The notes under the pieces: generated by a model
Seen by the model: only the letters and a program-made list of their open reading frames with translations
What the model was told of the DNA's origin: nothing
Databases searched by the model: none
Origin: Planctomycetota bacterium
GTDB lineage: Bacteria > Planctomycetota > Phycisphaerae > UBA1845
DNA: 64,000 bases
Assembly: GCA_024280855.1 (NCBI GenBank)
Contig: JAJRPG010000006.1
Coordinates: 45,222-109,221, forward strand
Direction: 5' to 3'
Part shown: positions 10,413 through 19,644 of the stretch, one piece after another
Position numbering within the stretch: the first letter of the stretch is position 1
Layout of the letters: each line of letters begins with the position of its first letter
Position numbers and translations under genes: made by a program

Positions 10413-11010
10413 GAAAATAGCCGACTTCAAAAATCTGCACAGGGGTAAGAATGCTTTTATTCTTGCGTCAGGCCCATCGCTTGCGCAGATGGATTTGTCG
10501 CTGTTAAGCCGTCGCATCGTGATTGGTTTGAACCGCTCGAGTATTACCTTCCCAGAAACACATTACCACTGCACGATGGACCTTCGCATGTTCAACGAGT
10601 TTGAGACGCTGCTCCGTAAGAGCCGATATTTGTTCACGCTCGAAGACAGGCCATTTGGCATCCCCATTCATTTGTTAGGCTCAGAAGGGTTTAGCTTTGA
10701 CCTGGAAGAGGGGGTTTATAGCGGGTATACGGTTTCGTATTTGGCAATGCAGTTGGCGATTTATATGGGCTTTAAGAAAATCTTTTATCTTGGCCTGGAC
10801 CTGAAGCACGATAAAGGGCAGACGCACTTCTTCGGGCGGGACCAGGTTTCAGCCAATCATGAAAACACTGAAATTCCCAAAATGATTCGCATGATGGGTC
10901 ATGCGGCGGAGGTGTTAGCTGATACAGATATTAAGGTTTACAACTGTAGCCCAGATACCGCGCTGACCTGCTTCGAGCGGGTAACGCTGGACTGGGCGTT
11001 GCAGCAATAG
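10402..11010 (+). CDS. DUF115 / glycosyltransferase-42-like protein
   Basis: I chose the ATG at 10402 because the recognisable domain begins about 15 residues later. The frame is open further upstream inside the neighbouring gene. The 202-residue product has a nucleotide-binding-like start (AFILASGPSL), then GLNRSS, a central YSGYTVSYLAMQLAIYMGF and IFYLGLDLKH. This order resembles both the DUF115 (MptE-like) family and CstII-type GT42 sialyltransferases, which share the GPSL and G-x-D patterns. It overlaps the sialidase-like gene by 11 bp, so the two are probably translationally coupled and act on the same sugar. Donor and acceptor are unknown. Confidence 0.6.
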   Translation: MAYEKIADFKNLHRGKNAFILASGPSLAQMDLSLLSRRIVIGLNRSSITFPETHYHCTMDLRMFNEFETLLRKSRYLFTLEDRPFGIPIHLLGSEGFSFDLEEGVYSGYTVSYLAMQLAIYMGFKKIFYLGLDLKHDKGQTHFFGRDQVSANHENTEIPKMIRMMGHAAEVLADTDIKVYNCSPDTALTCFERVTLDWALQQ

Positions 11011-11311
11011 TTCGACGTGAATTCTCTCACCGCCTGCATGACAGTTTTTGGTGGGCATCTTTCAGAGCACGGGGCGCGAGCCCTGTGACCAGGCTGGTGT
11101 CGCGAAATTGCGGTGTTTGTACTCATCGTGTCCGTGGGCTTGCGCCCAAAGCTCTGACCTCGCTTACCGCTTTTATGATGGCATCGATCAAACCGCCAAA
11201 ACTGTCACGCACCCCTACCAACCTGTTCGCATGTTCGATTGACGGTCTATCTTGTCTGACTATGATCGACTCAGCGAATAAATATTGGTCATACTTTTCA
11301 GGACGATCTCA
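11011..11311. other. Intergenic region with a hairpin, upstream of ppdK
   Basis: No convincing gene is visible. A short hairpin at 11068-11087 has an 8-bp stem (CACGGGGC/GCCCTGTG, one G-T pair) and a GCGA tetraloop but no T-run, so it is not a standard terminator. The ribosome site of ppdK (AGGAC) is at about 11300. Confidence 0.4.
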
Positions 11312-14308
11312 ATGGCAAGGACGCAAGCGGCTCGCAAACAAGTCTTTTTCTTTGGTAACGGTAAAGCTGACGGTCGTGGCGATCAAAAAGAATTACTCGG
11401 CGGTAAAGGCGCAGGGCTAGCGGAAATGACCAACATTGGTCTGCCCGTGCCCGCAGGTTTTACGATCTCAACGGATGTTTGCGCTGCGTACAATAAGTCT
11501 GGTGGTAAGTGGCCTGGCGGTTTGGAAAAGCAGGTGCGGGCGATGCTGTCTAAGCTGGAGCGGGCGTGCAAGAAAAAGCTGGGCGATAAGAAAAACCCCT
11601 TGCTCGTTTCCGTGAGGTCCGGCGCGGCTAAGTCTATGCCGGGCATGATGGAGACGATTCTTAATCTTGGATTGAACGACCAATCGGTAGAAGGACTCGC
11701 GAAGGTTTCTGGGAACCGCCGCTTCGCCTTCGATGCTTATCGACGACTGATTATGATGTATGGTGCCACGGCTAAAGGCGTTGATCGTCTGCTGTTCGAG
11801 GATACCTTTGATGAGTTGAAAAATGGTAAGACGCGTGCTCGATTAGAAAAGTCTGCGGATGAGCCAATTGAAGATACCGATGCGAGTGCGGAAGAACTTG
11901 CTGAGCTTGTTGAGACGTTCAAAGATATCTACACCGATCAATGCGGTGAAAAGTTTCCTCAGTCTCCATTTGAACAACTAAAGGGCGCGATCAACGCTGT
12001 GTTTGGTAGTTGGGATTCCGAGAAGGCCCAGACCTATCGCCGGGTAGAAAACATCACCGGCCTGCAAGGGACAGCGGTCAATATTTGCCAGATGGTCTTC
12101 GGCAATATGGGCGACGATTGCGGGACGGGCGTATGCTTCACACGCGACCCCAGCACCGGCGAGGCTTGTTTTTACGGTGATTTGCTGATTAACGCGCAAG
12201 GCGAAGATGTGGTCGCCGGCGTACGCACGCCGATTCCTTTGATTGAATTAAAACGAAAAATGCCAGCGGCTTATGGACAACTTGAAGCCGTGCGCGTGAT
12301 CCTTGAGCTTCATTATAAGGATATGCAAGACCTTGAGTTTACGATTGAGCGTAACAAACTTTATATGTTGCAATGTCGAATCGGAAAAAGATCGCCACAG
12401 GCAGCTTTTAAGATAGCCGTCGATCAGGCGACGAAAGGATTGACGACTCCCGCGGCTGCGAAAAGTTTGGTTAAGAAGAAATACCTACCCAAGAAATATC
12501 TATCGCTAGCTAGTAAAGCCATCATTACTAAAGATGAAGCGATATTGCGTATTCGAGAGGCTGATATTGAACGATTGTTTTATCCGGTTTTAGATGCCAA
12601 TGTCTCAGCCGGTGAACTTGCTCAGCGGCGACTTGGCACGGGTATAGGCGCGGTTCCTGGCGCGGCGTGTGGCGAAGTTGCTTTGTCTGCGGAGAGAGCG
12701 GAGCAGCGGGCGGGCGAAGGGAAGTCAGTCATTCTTGTACGCAAAGAAACGTCGCCGGAAGATGTCGGCGGGATGCACGTCGCATCTGGCATTTTAACTT
12801 CGACCGGCGGAAAGACATCTCACGCAGCGGTGGTCGCTCGCGGGTGGGGTAAGTGTTGTATCGTTGGCAGTAGCGACTTGGTGGTTGATTACGAATTGGG
12901 GCAAATTTCTTTTGATGGCAGAGTGATTCGTGAGGGTGATGCAATCACACTGGATGGTAGCGCAGGCGAAATTTACGACGGCACGATAGACCTAGCTAGG
13001 CCTCAAGCGCCAGCCGAGTATGACACGCTGATGAAGTGGTGTGATCAGCGGCGCGACCTCAAAGTGCGTGCCAATGCCGACACGCCAGCGGATGCCGCGA
13101 AGGCCGTTGTTTTTGGGGCTGAGGGTATTGGCCTGTGTCGCACGGAACACATGTTCTTTGATCCAGCGGAGCCTCAGCGCATCCGAGCGATGCGTGAAAT
13201 GATCTTGGCTAACACGCTTGAGCATCGTAAATCGGCGTTAGCGAAACTGCTTCCTTTTCAGCGGCGCGATTTTGAAGGTATTTTTGAAGCGATGGACGGC
13301 TTGCCCGTTACGATTCGCCTGCTCGATCCGCCGCTGCATGAATTTTTACCTCAGCCTGATAACGAAGTTGCGCTAGAGGCTGCGGTGGATGATCTCAATG
13401 TTGCGCTGCGAGACGAAACAAAAGGTGTGCAGGCGGCTGAGTTCGTCAAGTTTACGATGCAGGATGTGTTAGACCGCATCGAAAAGTTGCACGAGTCTAA
13501 TCCGATGCTGGGCCACCGCGGATGTCGTTTGTGCATTACTTATCCAGAAATTTTGGATATGCAGGTGCGAGCGATCATGGAAGCGGCTGTGGCTTGCAAA
13601 CGTCGTAGCATCAAAGTGTTACCCGAAATCATGATTCCGCTTAGCATCGATGCGAAAGAGTTAGGCATTCTCGTGGACCAGACGAGAGGCGTTGCGGAGG
13701 CTGTTCTCAAAGAGAAAAAGGTGAAGCTCAATTATCTTGTGGGTACGATGATCGAAACACCGCGTGCAGCGCTCGTGGCTGATCGAATGGCTGAGGTTTC
13801 TGAGTTTTTCAGCTTTGGCACAAACGACCTGACGCAAATGACGATGGGCTTGTCGCGTGACGATGCCGGACGATTTTTGCCGGACTATGTTGACGAAGAC
13901 AAATCCGGGATTTTTGAGCATGACCCGTTTCAGTCATTGGATGTTCATGGCGTGGGGCTTTTGGTTCAACTTGCGTGCGAAACGGGAAGAGAAGCAAGGC
14001 CTGGGCTGAAGCTTGGTATTTGTGGTGAGCATGGCGGAGACCCGGCTTCGATAAGTTTTTGTTATCAAGCCGACCTTGACTATGTATCGTGTAGTCCTTA
14101 TCGGGTTCCGGTCGCGCGATTGGCTGCGGCTCAGGCGACGATAGAGTTTGGTGGGCCAGCCGCTAAAAAAACTAAGTCGAAACCACGCAAAGCTAAAACC
14201 ACGGCTAAGAAGAAGTCTGCGCCAAAAGCAAAATCGAAGTCAAAAACCAAGGCTAAGCGTTCTGCCGGGAAGTCTTCGACGACTAAGAAAAAGAAACGAG
14301 TTCGTTAG
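11312..14308 (+). CDS. ppdK: Pyruvate, phosphate dikinase with lysine-rich C-terminal tail
   Basis: Interconverts pyruvate, ATP and phosphate with PEP, AMP and PPi at the pyruvate-PEP node. I chose the ATG at 11312 (AGGAC upstream; family-like VFFFGNGKADG start). The N-terminal ATP-grasp domain includes GGKGAGLAEM. The swivelling domain has the phosphohistidine in GGKTSHAAVVARGWG. The C-terminal PEP-binding barrel includes GTNDLTQMTMGLSRDD and LGICGEHGGDP. The enzyme normally ends near residue 948. Here about 50 extra residues follow, 20 of them Lys and 4 Arg, with Ala, Ser, Thr and Pro, resembling histone H1 tails. The function of the tail is unknown. Confidence 0.95.
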   Translation: MARTQAARKQVFFFGNGKADGRGDQKELLGGKGAGLAEMTNIGLPVPAGFTISTDVCAAYNKSGGKWPGGLEKQVRAMLSKLERACKKKLGDKKNPLLVSVRSGAAKSMPGMMETILNLGLNDQSVEGLAKVSGNRRFAFDAYRRLIMMYGATAKGVDRLLFEDTFDELKNGKTRARLEKSADEPIEDTDASAEELAELVETFKDIYTDQCGEKFPQSPFEQLKGAINAVFGSWDSEKAQTYRRVENITGLQGTAVNICQMVFGNMGDDCGTGVCFTRDPSTGEACFYGDLLINAQGEDVVAGVRTPIPLIELKRKMPAAYGQLEAVRVILELHYKDMQDLEFTIERNKLYMLQCRIGKRSPQAAFKIAVDQATKGLTTPAAAKSLVKKKYLPKKYLSLASKAIITKDEAILRIREADIERLFYPVLDANVSAGELAQRRLGTGIGAVPGAACGEVALSAERAEQRAGEGKSVILVRKETSPEDVGGMHVASGILTSTGGKTSHAAVVARGWGKCCIVGSSDLVVDYELGQISFDGRVIREGDAITLDGSAGEIYDGTIDLARPQAPAEYDTLMKWCDQRRDLKVRANADTPADAAKAVVFGAEGIGLCRTEHMFFDPAEPQRIRAMREMILANTLEHRKSALAKLLPFQRRDFEGIFEAMDGLPVTIRLLDPPLHEFLPQPDNEVALEAAVDDLNVALRDETKGVQAAEFVKFTMQDVLDRIEKLHESNPMLGHRGCRLCITYPEILDMQVRAIMEAAVACKRRSIKVLPEIMIPLSIDAKELGILVDQTRGVAEAVLKEKKVKLNYLVGTMIETPRAALVADRMAEVSEFFSFGTNDLTQMTMGLSRDDAGRFLPDYVDEDKSGIFEHDPFQSLDVHGVGLLVQLACETGREARPGLKLGICGEHGGDPASISFCYQADLDYVSCSPYRVPVARLAAAQATIEFGGPAAKKTKSKPRKAKTTAKKKSAPKAKSKSKTKAKRSAGKSSTTKKKKRVR

Positions 14309-14367
14309 ACGATAAATACATTTTCGTGGCGTATTGATGACAAGATTGACGAAGCGACTCCATACCG

Positions 14368-14988
14368 ATGAGTGATAAACGATTACGATTAGCTGTGTTA
14401 TTGTCCGGCGGCGGTCGAACGATGGAGAATTTGCACGAACAACTGCGAGACCAACATATCGACGCGCGGATTGACGTCGTGGTAAGTTCACGGGCTGACG
14501 TCGCAGGCATCGAGCGGGCTAAGCAATGCGGGTTGCCCGTCGTCATTATCGAGCGGAAAAAACTTAGTAGCGACGCGTTTCAAGCGGAGCTAACCGAGGC
14601 CGTCAAATCAGTTGACCTTGTGTGCATGGCCGGTTTCTTATCGTTGTGGCATATTCCGGAAGAATTTTTGGGGCGGGTTATGAACATTCATCCTGCGCTG
14701 CTCCCCGAATTTGGCGGTCGGGGGATGTTTGGCCATCATGTGCATAAAGCGGTGATTGCTGCGGGTAACAAGGAAAGCGGATGCACAGTTCATTTTTGCG
14801 ATAATCTGTACGATCATGGGCCGATAGTTTTACAGCGCAAAGTAGTGGTGAAAAACAATGACACGCCCGAGACACTCGCCGCGAAAGTTTTTGAGCAGGA
14901 ATGTGTCGCTTATCCCGAAGCCGTGAGATTGTTTTGCGAGAACCGCATTCGTATTGTTGATGGCTTAGTAGAGATTCTACCGAAGTAG
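14368..14988 (+). CDS. purN: Phosphoribosylglycinamide formyltransferase
   Basis: Transfers formyl from 10-formyl-THF to GAR in de novo purine synthesis. The 206 residues match family length. Visible landmarks are an N-terminal LLSGGGRTMENL phosphate loop, the catalytic NIHPALLPEFGG segment with Asn and His, and the DNLYDHGPI motif with the catalytic Asp. MFGHHVHKAVI replaces the commoner xGxxAxxxAxxAG segment but keeps the spacing. It lies about 60 bp after ppdK. The ribosome site is weak. Confidence 0.9.
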   Translation: MSDKRLRLAVLLSGGGRTMENLHEQLRDQHIDARIDVVVSSRADVAGIERAKQCGLPVVIIERKKLSSDAFQAELTEAVKSVDLVCMAGFLSLWHIPEEFLGRVMNIHPALLPEFGGRGMFGHHVHKAVIAAGNKESGCTVHFCDNLYDHGPIVLQRKVVVKNNDTPETLAAKVFEQECVAYPEAVRLFCENRIRIVDGLVEILPK

Positions 14989-15551
14989 GCCTGCTGATGC
15001 GCGATGCGTGTTGATTGTATTCGTGGCATTGGTAGAACGGACGGATACTTGGGTGAAGGCTCGCGCTCCACGGTTCTGTCACCCAAGCATCCATCGCTAC
15101 TGTCGCGTCCTCCTCTTTCCCCGCACGGAAAGCACGATTTACGACACGACACTGTCTCTTTCCACCACCAACTATCCCCAATGGGGGCCATCTGTCAGCT
15201 AGCCATTCGATACTTCTTGCATGGGAAAAAACGAATGATTCGCTTAGACGCAATCGTTTAGTCAAAACATTTTTTGGTTGTCAAAAAATTAAGCAACGTC
15301 GTGTCAATGGCCGTCGTGTAGGTTGGTCGCTGCGTGTTCGCAGTCTTTTACGCCTTAAATAGAAGGCTAATCATACGCAAGTCAGTCATCGACTCGCGCT
15401 TACAGGCAGTTAGCTGCTGCCTGCTAACTATTAAAATTCTATGCCTCGCAGGTTATCGGAGGCAAGTGAAATGTAAAAAAATGTGTGAAAAATAAATTGA
15501 AACGGGATTCCCGGCAATTAAACTCGTGTTTATTTTTAATAGCTAGGCGGC
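14989..15551. other. Intergenic region between convergent purN and the lptC-like gene
   Basis: No convincing gene. A strong inverted repeat lies at about 15045-15090: CTTGGGTGA (15048-15056) and TCACCCAAG (15079-15087), extended to 13 bp with one mismatch, loop 22 nt. A small palindrome CGGGATTCCCG at about 15504, near the 3' end of the minus-strand gene, might act as a weak terminator. Short open frames in both directions show no family resemblance. Confidence 0.4.
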
Positions 15552-18500
15552 TTATCGTCCACGGATAATGGCTTGCTCTGATTCGAGTCTTTTGGTGCGT
15601 AAGTTATAGAATGCTCGCTTCACGGTAGCGTCTACTGGTAATTGTCCTGGACGTTGCTGAATAATCCGTGCGGGCTGACCTTGTATGATGAGCAGTTCGC
15701 GTTCTCGCTCGAATGTCAGGTCGCTGGCCGTGAGCGAAAGCCCTTCCGTTTGGTCTTGTAACCGGACCTGGCCCGAGGCGTGGAATTGTCGCAATTGGGT
15801 CGTGCTTAGTCTTCCCATTTGTTGTTGTGGGCGCGTGCTAGCTGATTGTTCGCCTAGAAAATCGATAGTAAGCACATCGCATAACAAAAATGTCGCTCGC
15901 CCCGAACCTGTTTCCGTTGTAGTTTTCTTTGCGTCAGGAAATAAGCGAGTCAAATGTTCGCCGCTGAAATGTTTCAGGTTGATGTCGCCTTCAAATCTTG
16001 TTTGATCGATCGAAAAGTCATACCACATAGCTTGGGACCATGTGATGAATGTTTTGGAAGGTCCGGAATTTTCGTCCGCCCCCAAAAAGCCGCGCGGCGT
16101 AGTCTCTGCTTGCTGCGAACTACTCTGCCGGGCGGGCGAGAAATCTTCTATCAATAAATCTCCTGCGCCTTCGATGAGCATTTTTGACATGCCCCGTCGA
16201 AGGTTTACAGACAGTTGTGGTCCTGCGAGTCGCGCTCTGGTTCGCGGCTCTCCAGTTATTTCATCAAGAGATGTCGTCTGCACCACCGCCCGGCCGGTGG
16301 CCAAAATGTATGCAGGCTCCTTGGCTAAGATGCCGCGATTGGCGCTCATCTCGCCGTTATTATTTTGCTCGAATCGTTGAACGAATTTATCAAAAATCCA
16401 CCAGTTGCGGCGCTGAGGCTGAGTCTTGGCGATGGCGACGTCATCAAACTCTACGACCAATTGGTTGCAATCAAACGTCGTGCCGCCAGCACTGGTGGCG
16501 TGGACATCTCCTGAAAAAACGGAACGATTTTCCCGTCCCTGAAATTTCATCCATTCTTCCCAGGTGATGGATACCGGAATGGGCTGGTCTAGCTGTCTGC
16601 CGTCTAAATCTTTGTGTGACTGAAAGGTCATGCGTCCCGCGCCAGGAACCTGTGCCCATTCATCCAGTACGTTCACATTTACCTGCTCGCCAGTCACGGT
16701 GAATTCGCCAGTGGTGACTGACGCTGGCTGAGTTTGTGTGCCGATGATTAGTGTCTTGTCGATGTCACTACCGTTGACAATTGTGCAGTCTAATTCCTGG
16801 GCGGTTAATTCTAAAGATTGAGATTCGTCTGTAACCATGACGTCGCCATAGGCCCGCAATCGTTTTGCGCCAATCTCCGTGCGTACTTTCATTTCGTGTT
16901 CTCGTCGCTTTGCCTCCCAGTCAACTTCTTGAGGATTAACACCCGCGTCGAGCGCCGCTTGATAGGCCTTTGCAGGGTCAAATGGAGACGCTGGCCGTGT
17001 GACAGTTTGGAAGTCGAGGATAAGACGGTCGCGGGCACGAATCGTTCGATCTTCCTGCATCGCGACGACATCTCTTCGGGCGGTGGCCACCAAGGGCATT
17101 AAGCGGCCGTCGGCGTTGGTGGTGACAATGACGTCTAATTCGCTGCAAGCTAAACTATCGTTGAGACGGTCGAGGCGCACATGGCCTCTAGTTTCTACGC
17201 GCTGAATGGTTTGTGCTTGCTGACGCCCGACTGTTTCCTTACCAAAATACAGCGCGAGTTGGTCGGCGGCGAGCGAGGCGTCTTGCTCGATGAGGGCGAC
17301 GTTACCGAGGAATATCGCTTTGTCGAGAACGCGGACCCGCGTCTGTCGTAGTCCTCCTGAGAAACTTAGCTTAGTGCGTTTTTCATAATGGCCTAAGACT
17401 TCAAGACTATCGCTAAAGGCAACTGATAGAGGTGTGCGACCAGGCGTCTTGCTTTGGCCAGTGACTGAGGCGGACTGCGAATGATCGATGCGCATTAGTT
17501 TGCCAGGCCCTTTGACGAGGATTGCTATGTCGTCCTCACCGGGTTTGAGATCAATGCTTGTGCCACTAATTTCGCCATCAGCCAGGGAGCGTACTACCAC
17601 GTTCGTGTTTTTGGATTCGCTAAGCGTGACGCTGCCATCGTCTGGGTTGTAAACCAATTGGCCACAGGTCGCTTCGCCTTCGTCGTTGGAAAGACGAACC
17701 GGGGAACCCTTGGCCGTCAGTAGAGACCTGACTTTGGGGAGACATCGCTCATCATTTTTCCCGCAGGCTTCGAGTGAAAAGTGCCCTTCCCATGACAGTG
17801 AAATTTTTTCTTCTGTCGCTCCCGCGACTTTTTGAGCGGCGGTTTGCTCCATGTTAGTCTGTGATTGTACTTGTTTGCGATCATTAGCTGATACGCTACG
17901 CAAAATATCGAGCGTGCCAGCTTCAAGCCGCGCGAGTGTCTTGCCGCCAGCGACTTGCCGGGCATCGACACCGCCTGCAAAACGAGCGATATATTTTAGC
18001 GTAGGTTTTGAGACTTCAACTTCAGCGGGGTTATCCGTAGCTGAAAATAAGGGAACGGTTTCTTCTGTCGGGCTTTCTTTGATCTCTTCTTGTATCCCCC
18101 CATTTGCGACTTGTTGCTGCGCAGCGAGTATGTTCGATGCGATGGTCTGACGGATCCAATCAACGACGGAATTTCCTGGCTGAGCTTCCTGGCCGGCGGC
18201 GATGCCCAGGCTTGAAGCTTGACCTTTCAACTCAATCGTGCCACCGCTTTCGATGCGTAAATAATCAACACGACCGGCGGATTCGTCGAAACGGATTTCC
18301 ATGTTAGCTGATCTAAAGGTGATGTCTGAAGCTAGGATGGCGACGTCTGAAGGGAAGATAACTTTAGAATACTCAACGTCAAAGATGATTTCGTTGGCTT
18401 CGATGCGAACGACTTGCGATGGCTCTAATATGTGTCGCGTATCTTCGGGTAAACTATCGCGTTGCTGTTCGGACAAACGATCATATTCTATGACCACGCC

Positions 18501-19016
18501 GCCAAATAGCTTCCCCCGCATCGGCGTTAAGCCATGACTAATTTGTCCTTCGACGATGGCTTCTTTCGCGGTGATGCGAACACCGTGGCCATCCTGCGTA
18601 CGAAGTCGGATGACAGGGTTCTCAAGCGCAATCTCGTTGCCCTCTCCTGCTACAGGCGTTAAACGACCGACTTCAACTTCGCCCCATGCTCGATCACTAT
18701 CGGGACGAAACAGAGACAGCTTACTACGCAGCGCAGTTCCTACTCGGCCACCGGATACGGGGACGCCATCATCTTCCGTAGCTTGCGTTTGCCCCGGAAT
18801 TTTTAACGGCAATTCGGGTAGGCGAGTCGTTTGTTTGGAATTCGCTGCTCGCGGATCAATCTGACTAAATTGATAAATGGAAAAACAAACCAGCAAAATC
18901 GCCAGCGTCGCTAAGCCAACAACGATGCCACGAAGCAGCCCGCTAGCCCTTCGGCGCGAACGCTTGGCTAAGCGACTGTTGCGAGATTGAGAATTTGTTG
19001 CGTTCACTTTTATCAT
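15552..19016 (-). CDS. Very large LptC/LptA (OstA)-like envelope protein
   Basis: The 1154-residue product begins with a basic segment (LAKRSRRRASG) and one membrane helix (about 30-48). A long periplasmic region rich in beta-strand patterns follows. It recurrently pairs 'evdv...l..eg.a.i...dg..l.A..l' phrases, as in OstA/LptA/LptC domains. Canonical LptC is about 190 residues, so this is several domains long and could span much of the periplasm. The ATG overlaps the kdsC stop by 4 bp, and that Kdo-pathway neighbour supports a role in LPS transport. Domain boundaries cannot be set by eye. The family call rests on pattern and context. Confidence 0.65.
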   Translation of the reverse strand: MIKVNATNSQSRNSRLAKRSRRRASGLLRGIVVGLATLAILLVCFSIYQFSQIDPRAANSKQTTRLPELPLKIPGQTQATEDDGVPVSGGRVGTALRSKLSLFRPDSDRAWGEVEVGRLTPVAGEGNEIALENPVIRLRTQDGHGVRITAKEAIVEGQISHGLTPMRGKLFGGVVIEYDRLSEQQRDSLPEDTRHILEPSQVVRIEANEIIFDVEYSKVIFPSDVAILASDITFRSANMEIRFDESAGRVDYLRIESGGTIELKGQASSLGIAAGQEAQPGNSVVDWIRQTIASNILAAQQQVANGGIQEEIKESPTEETVPLFSATDNPAEVEVSKPTLKYIARFAGGVDARQVAGGKTLARLEAGTLDILRSVSANDRKQVQSQTNMEQTAAQKVAGATEEKISLSWEGHFSLEACGKNDERCLPKVRSLLTAKGSPVRLSNDEGEATCGQLVYNPDDGSVTLSESKNTNVVVRSLADGEISGTSIDLKPGEDDIAILVKGPGKLMRIDHSQSASVTGQSKTPGRTPLSVAFSDSLEVLGHYEKRTKLSFSGGLRQTRVRVLDKAIFLGNVALIEQDASLAADQLALYFGKETVGRQQAQTIQRVETRGHVRLDRLNDSLACSELDVIVTTNADGRLMPLVATARRDVVAMQEDRTIRARDRLILDFQTVTRPASPFDPAKAYQAALDAGVNPQEVDWEAKRREHEMKVRTEIGAKRLRAYGDVMVTDESQSLELTAQELDCTIVNGSDIDKTLIIGTQTQPASVTTGEFTVTGEQVNVNVLDEWAQVPGAGRMTFQSHKDLDGRQLDQPIPVSITWEEWMKFQGRENRSVFSGDVHATSAGGTTFDCNQLVVEFDDVAIAKTQPQRRNWWIFDKFVQRFEQNNNGEMSANRGILAKEPAYILATGRAVVQTTSLDEITGEPRTRARLAGPQLSVNLRRGMSKMLIEGAGDLLIEDFSPARQSSSQQAETTPRGFLGADENSGPSKTFITWSQAMWYDFSIDQTRFEGDINLKHFSGEHLTRLFPDAKKTTTETGSGRATFLLCDVLTIDFLGEQSASTRPQQQMGRLSTTQLRQFHASGQVRLQDQTEGLSLTASDLTFERERELLIIQGQPARIIQQRPGQLPVDATVKRAFYNLRTKRLESEQAIIRGR

Positions 19017-19492
19017 CGTGTCTGCTTTTGCAGAAGAAGTTCGATCGTTTCCGCCACGGCTCCGCTGCCCCCTTGTCGGCGCGTGATGTAGCCCGCGACT
19101 CGCTTAACCGCAGGAACCGCATTGGCTACCGCGATAGGAAGTCCGACGTGCTGCATGACTTCGAGGTCGGGCCAATCGTCGCCTATATAAGCGACCTGGT
19201 TATCGGACAGGCCAAGCTCAGTCAGCCAACTTTGGTAGACGCCGATTTTATTTTTCACACCTTGACGCACCTGTTCGATGCCCAGCTCTTTCGCACGGTA
19301 CGCGACCGCTGGCGAATTTCGCCCCGTAAGTAAGGCGACTTTATGACCGGCGGCCTGCCAGCGTTTGATGGCTAAACCGTCTTGCACATAAAAAACTTTT
19401 TCCAGCTCACCATCGGCGGTTGTGACGATTTGGCCATTGGTGAGTACACCGTCCACATCGAGTATCAGCAGTTCAATGGCGTTGAAATCCAT
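19013..19492 (-). CDS. kdsC: 3-deoxy-D-manno-octulosonate 8-phosphate phosphatase (HAD family)
   Basis: Dephosphorylates Kdo-8-P in Kdo synthesis for lipid A-core. HAD motif I is LILDVDGVLTNG, with the nucleophile and acid/base Asp. Motif II is LLTGRNS, the lysine region is KNKIG, and motif III is YIGDDWPDL. Length (about 159 residues) and the absence of a cap domain fit KdsC. The start is uncertain: ATG at 19492 (MDFNAIEL) gives the usual N-terminus, while ATG at 19504 sits directly on a GGGGGA tract, and the frame is open to 19570. It overlaps the downstream LptC/OstA-like gene by 4 bp. Confidence 0.9.
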   Translation of the reverse strand: MDFNAIELLILDVDGVLTNGQIVTTADGELEKVFYVQDGLAIKRWQAAGHKVALLTGRNSPAVAYRAKELGIEQVRQGVKNKIGVYQSWLTELGLSDNQVAYIGDDWPDLEVMQHVGLPIAVANAVPAVKRVAGYITRRQGGSGAVAETIELLLQKQTR

Positions 19493-19644
19493 AAATCGTC
19501 TCATTCCCCCGGGGAAAAGTACAGTATCCCGCCCCCATAAGCCACGGTCAAGCGTTCGTTTGGCCCTCATTTCTGACGGCTTATCAGGATGGGGAGTCTT
19601 GACAACGGGCCGACAAACGCCGACCTTTCTCGCACGGGAGGTAG

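Noticed and set aside
15004-15261. Small gene of 85 codons after purN
   Set aside because: No ribosome site and no protein-like pattern; overlapping open frames on both strands run through the inverted repeat.
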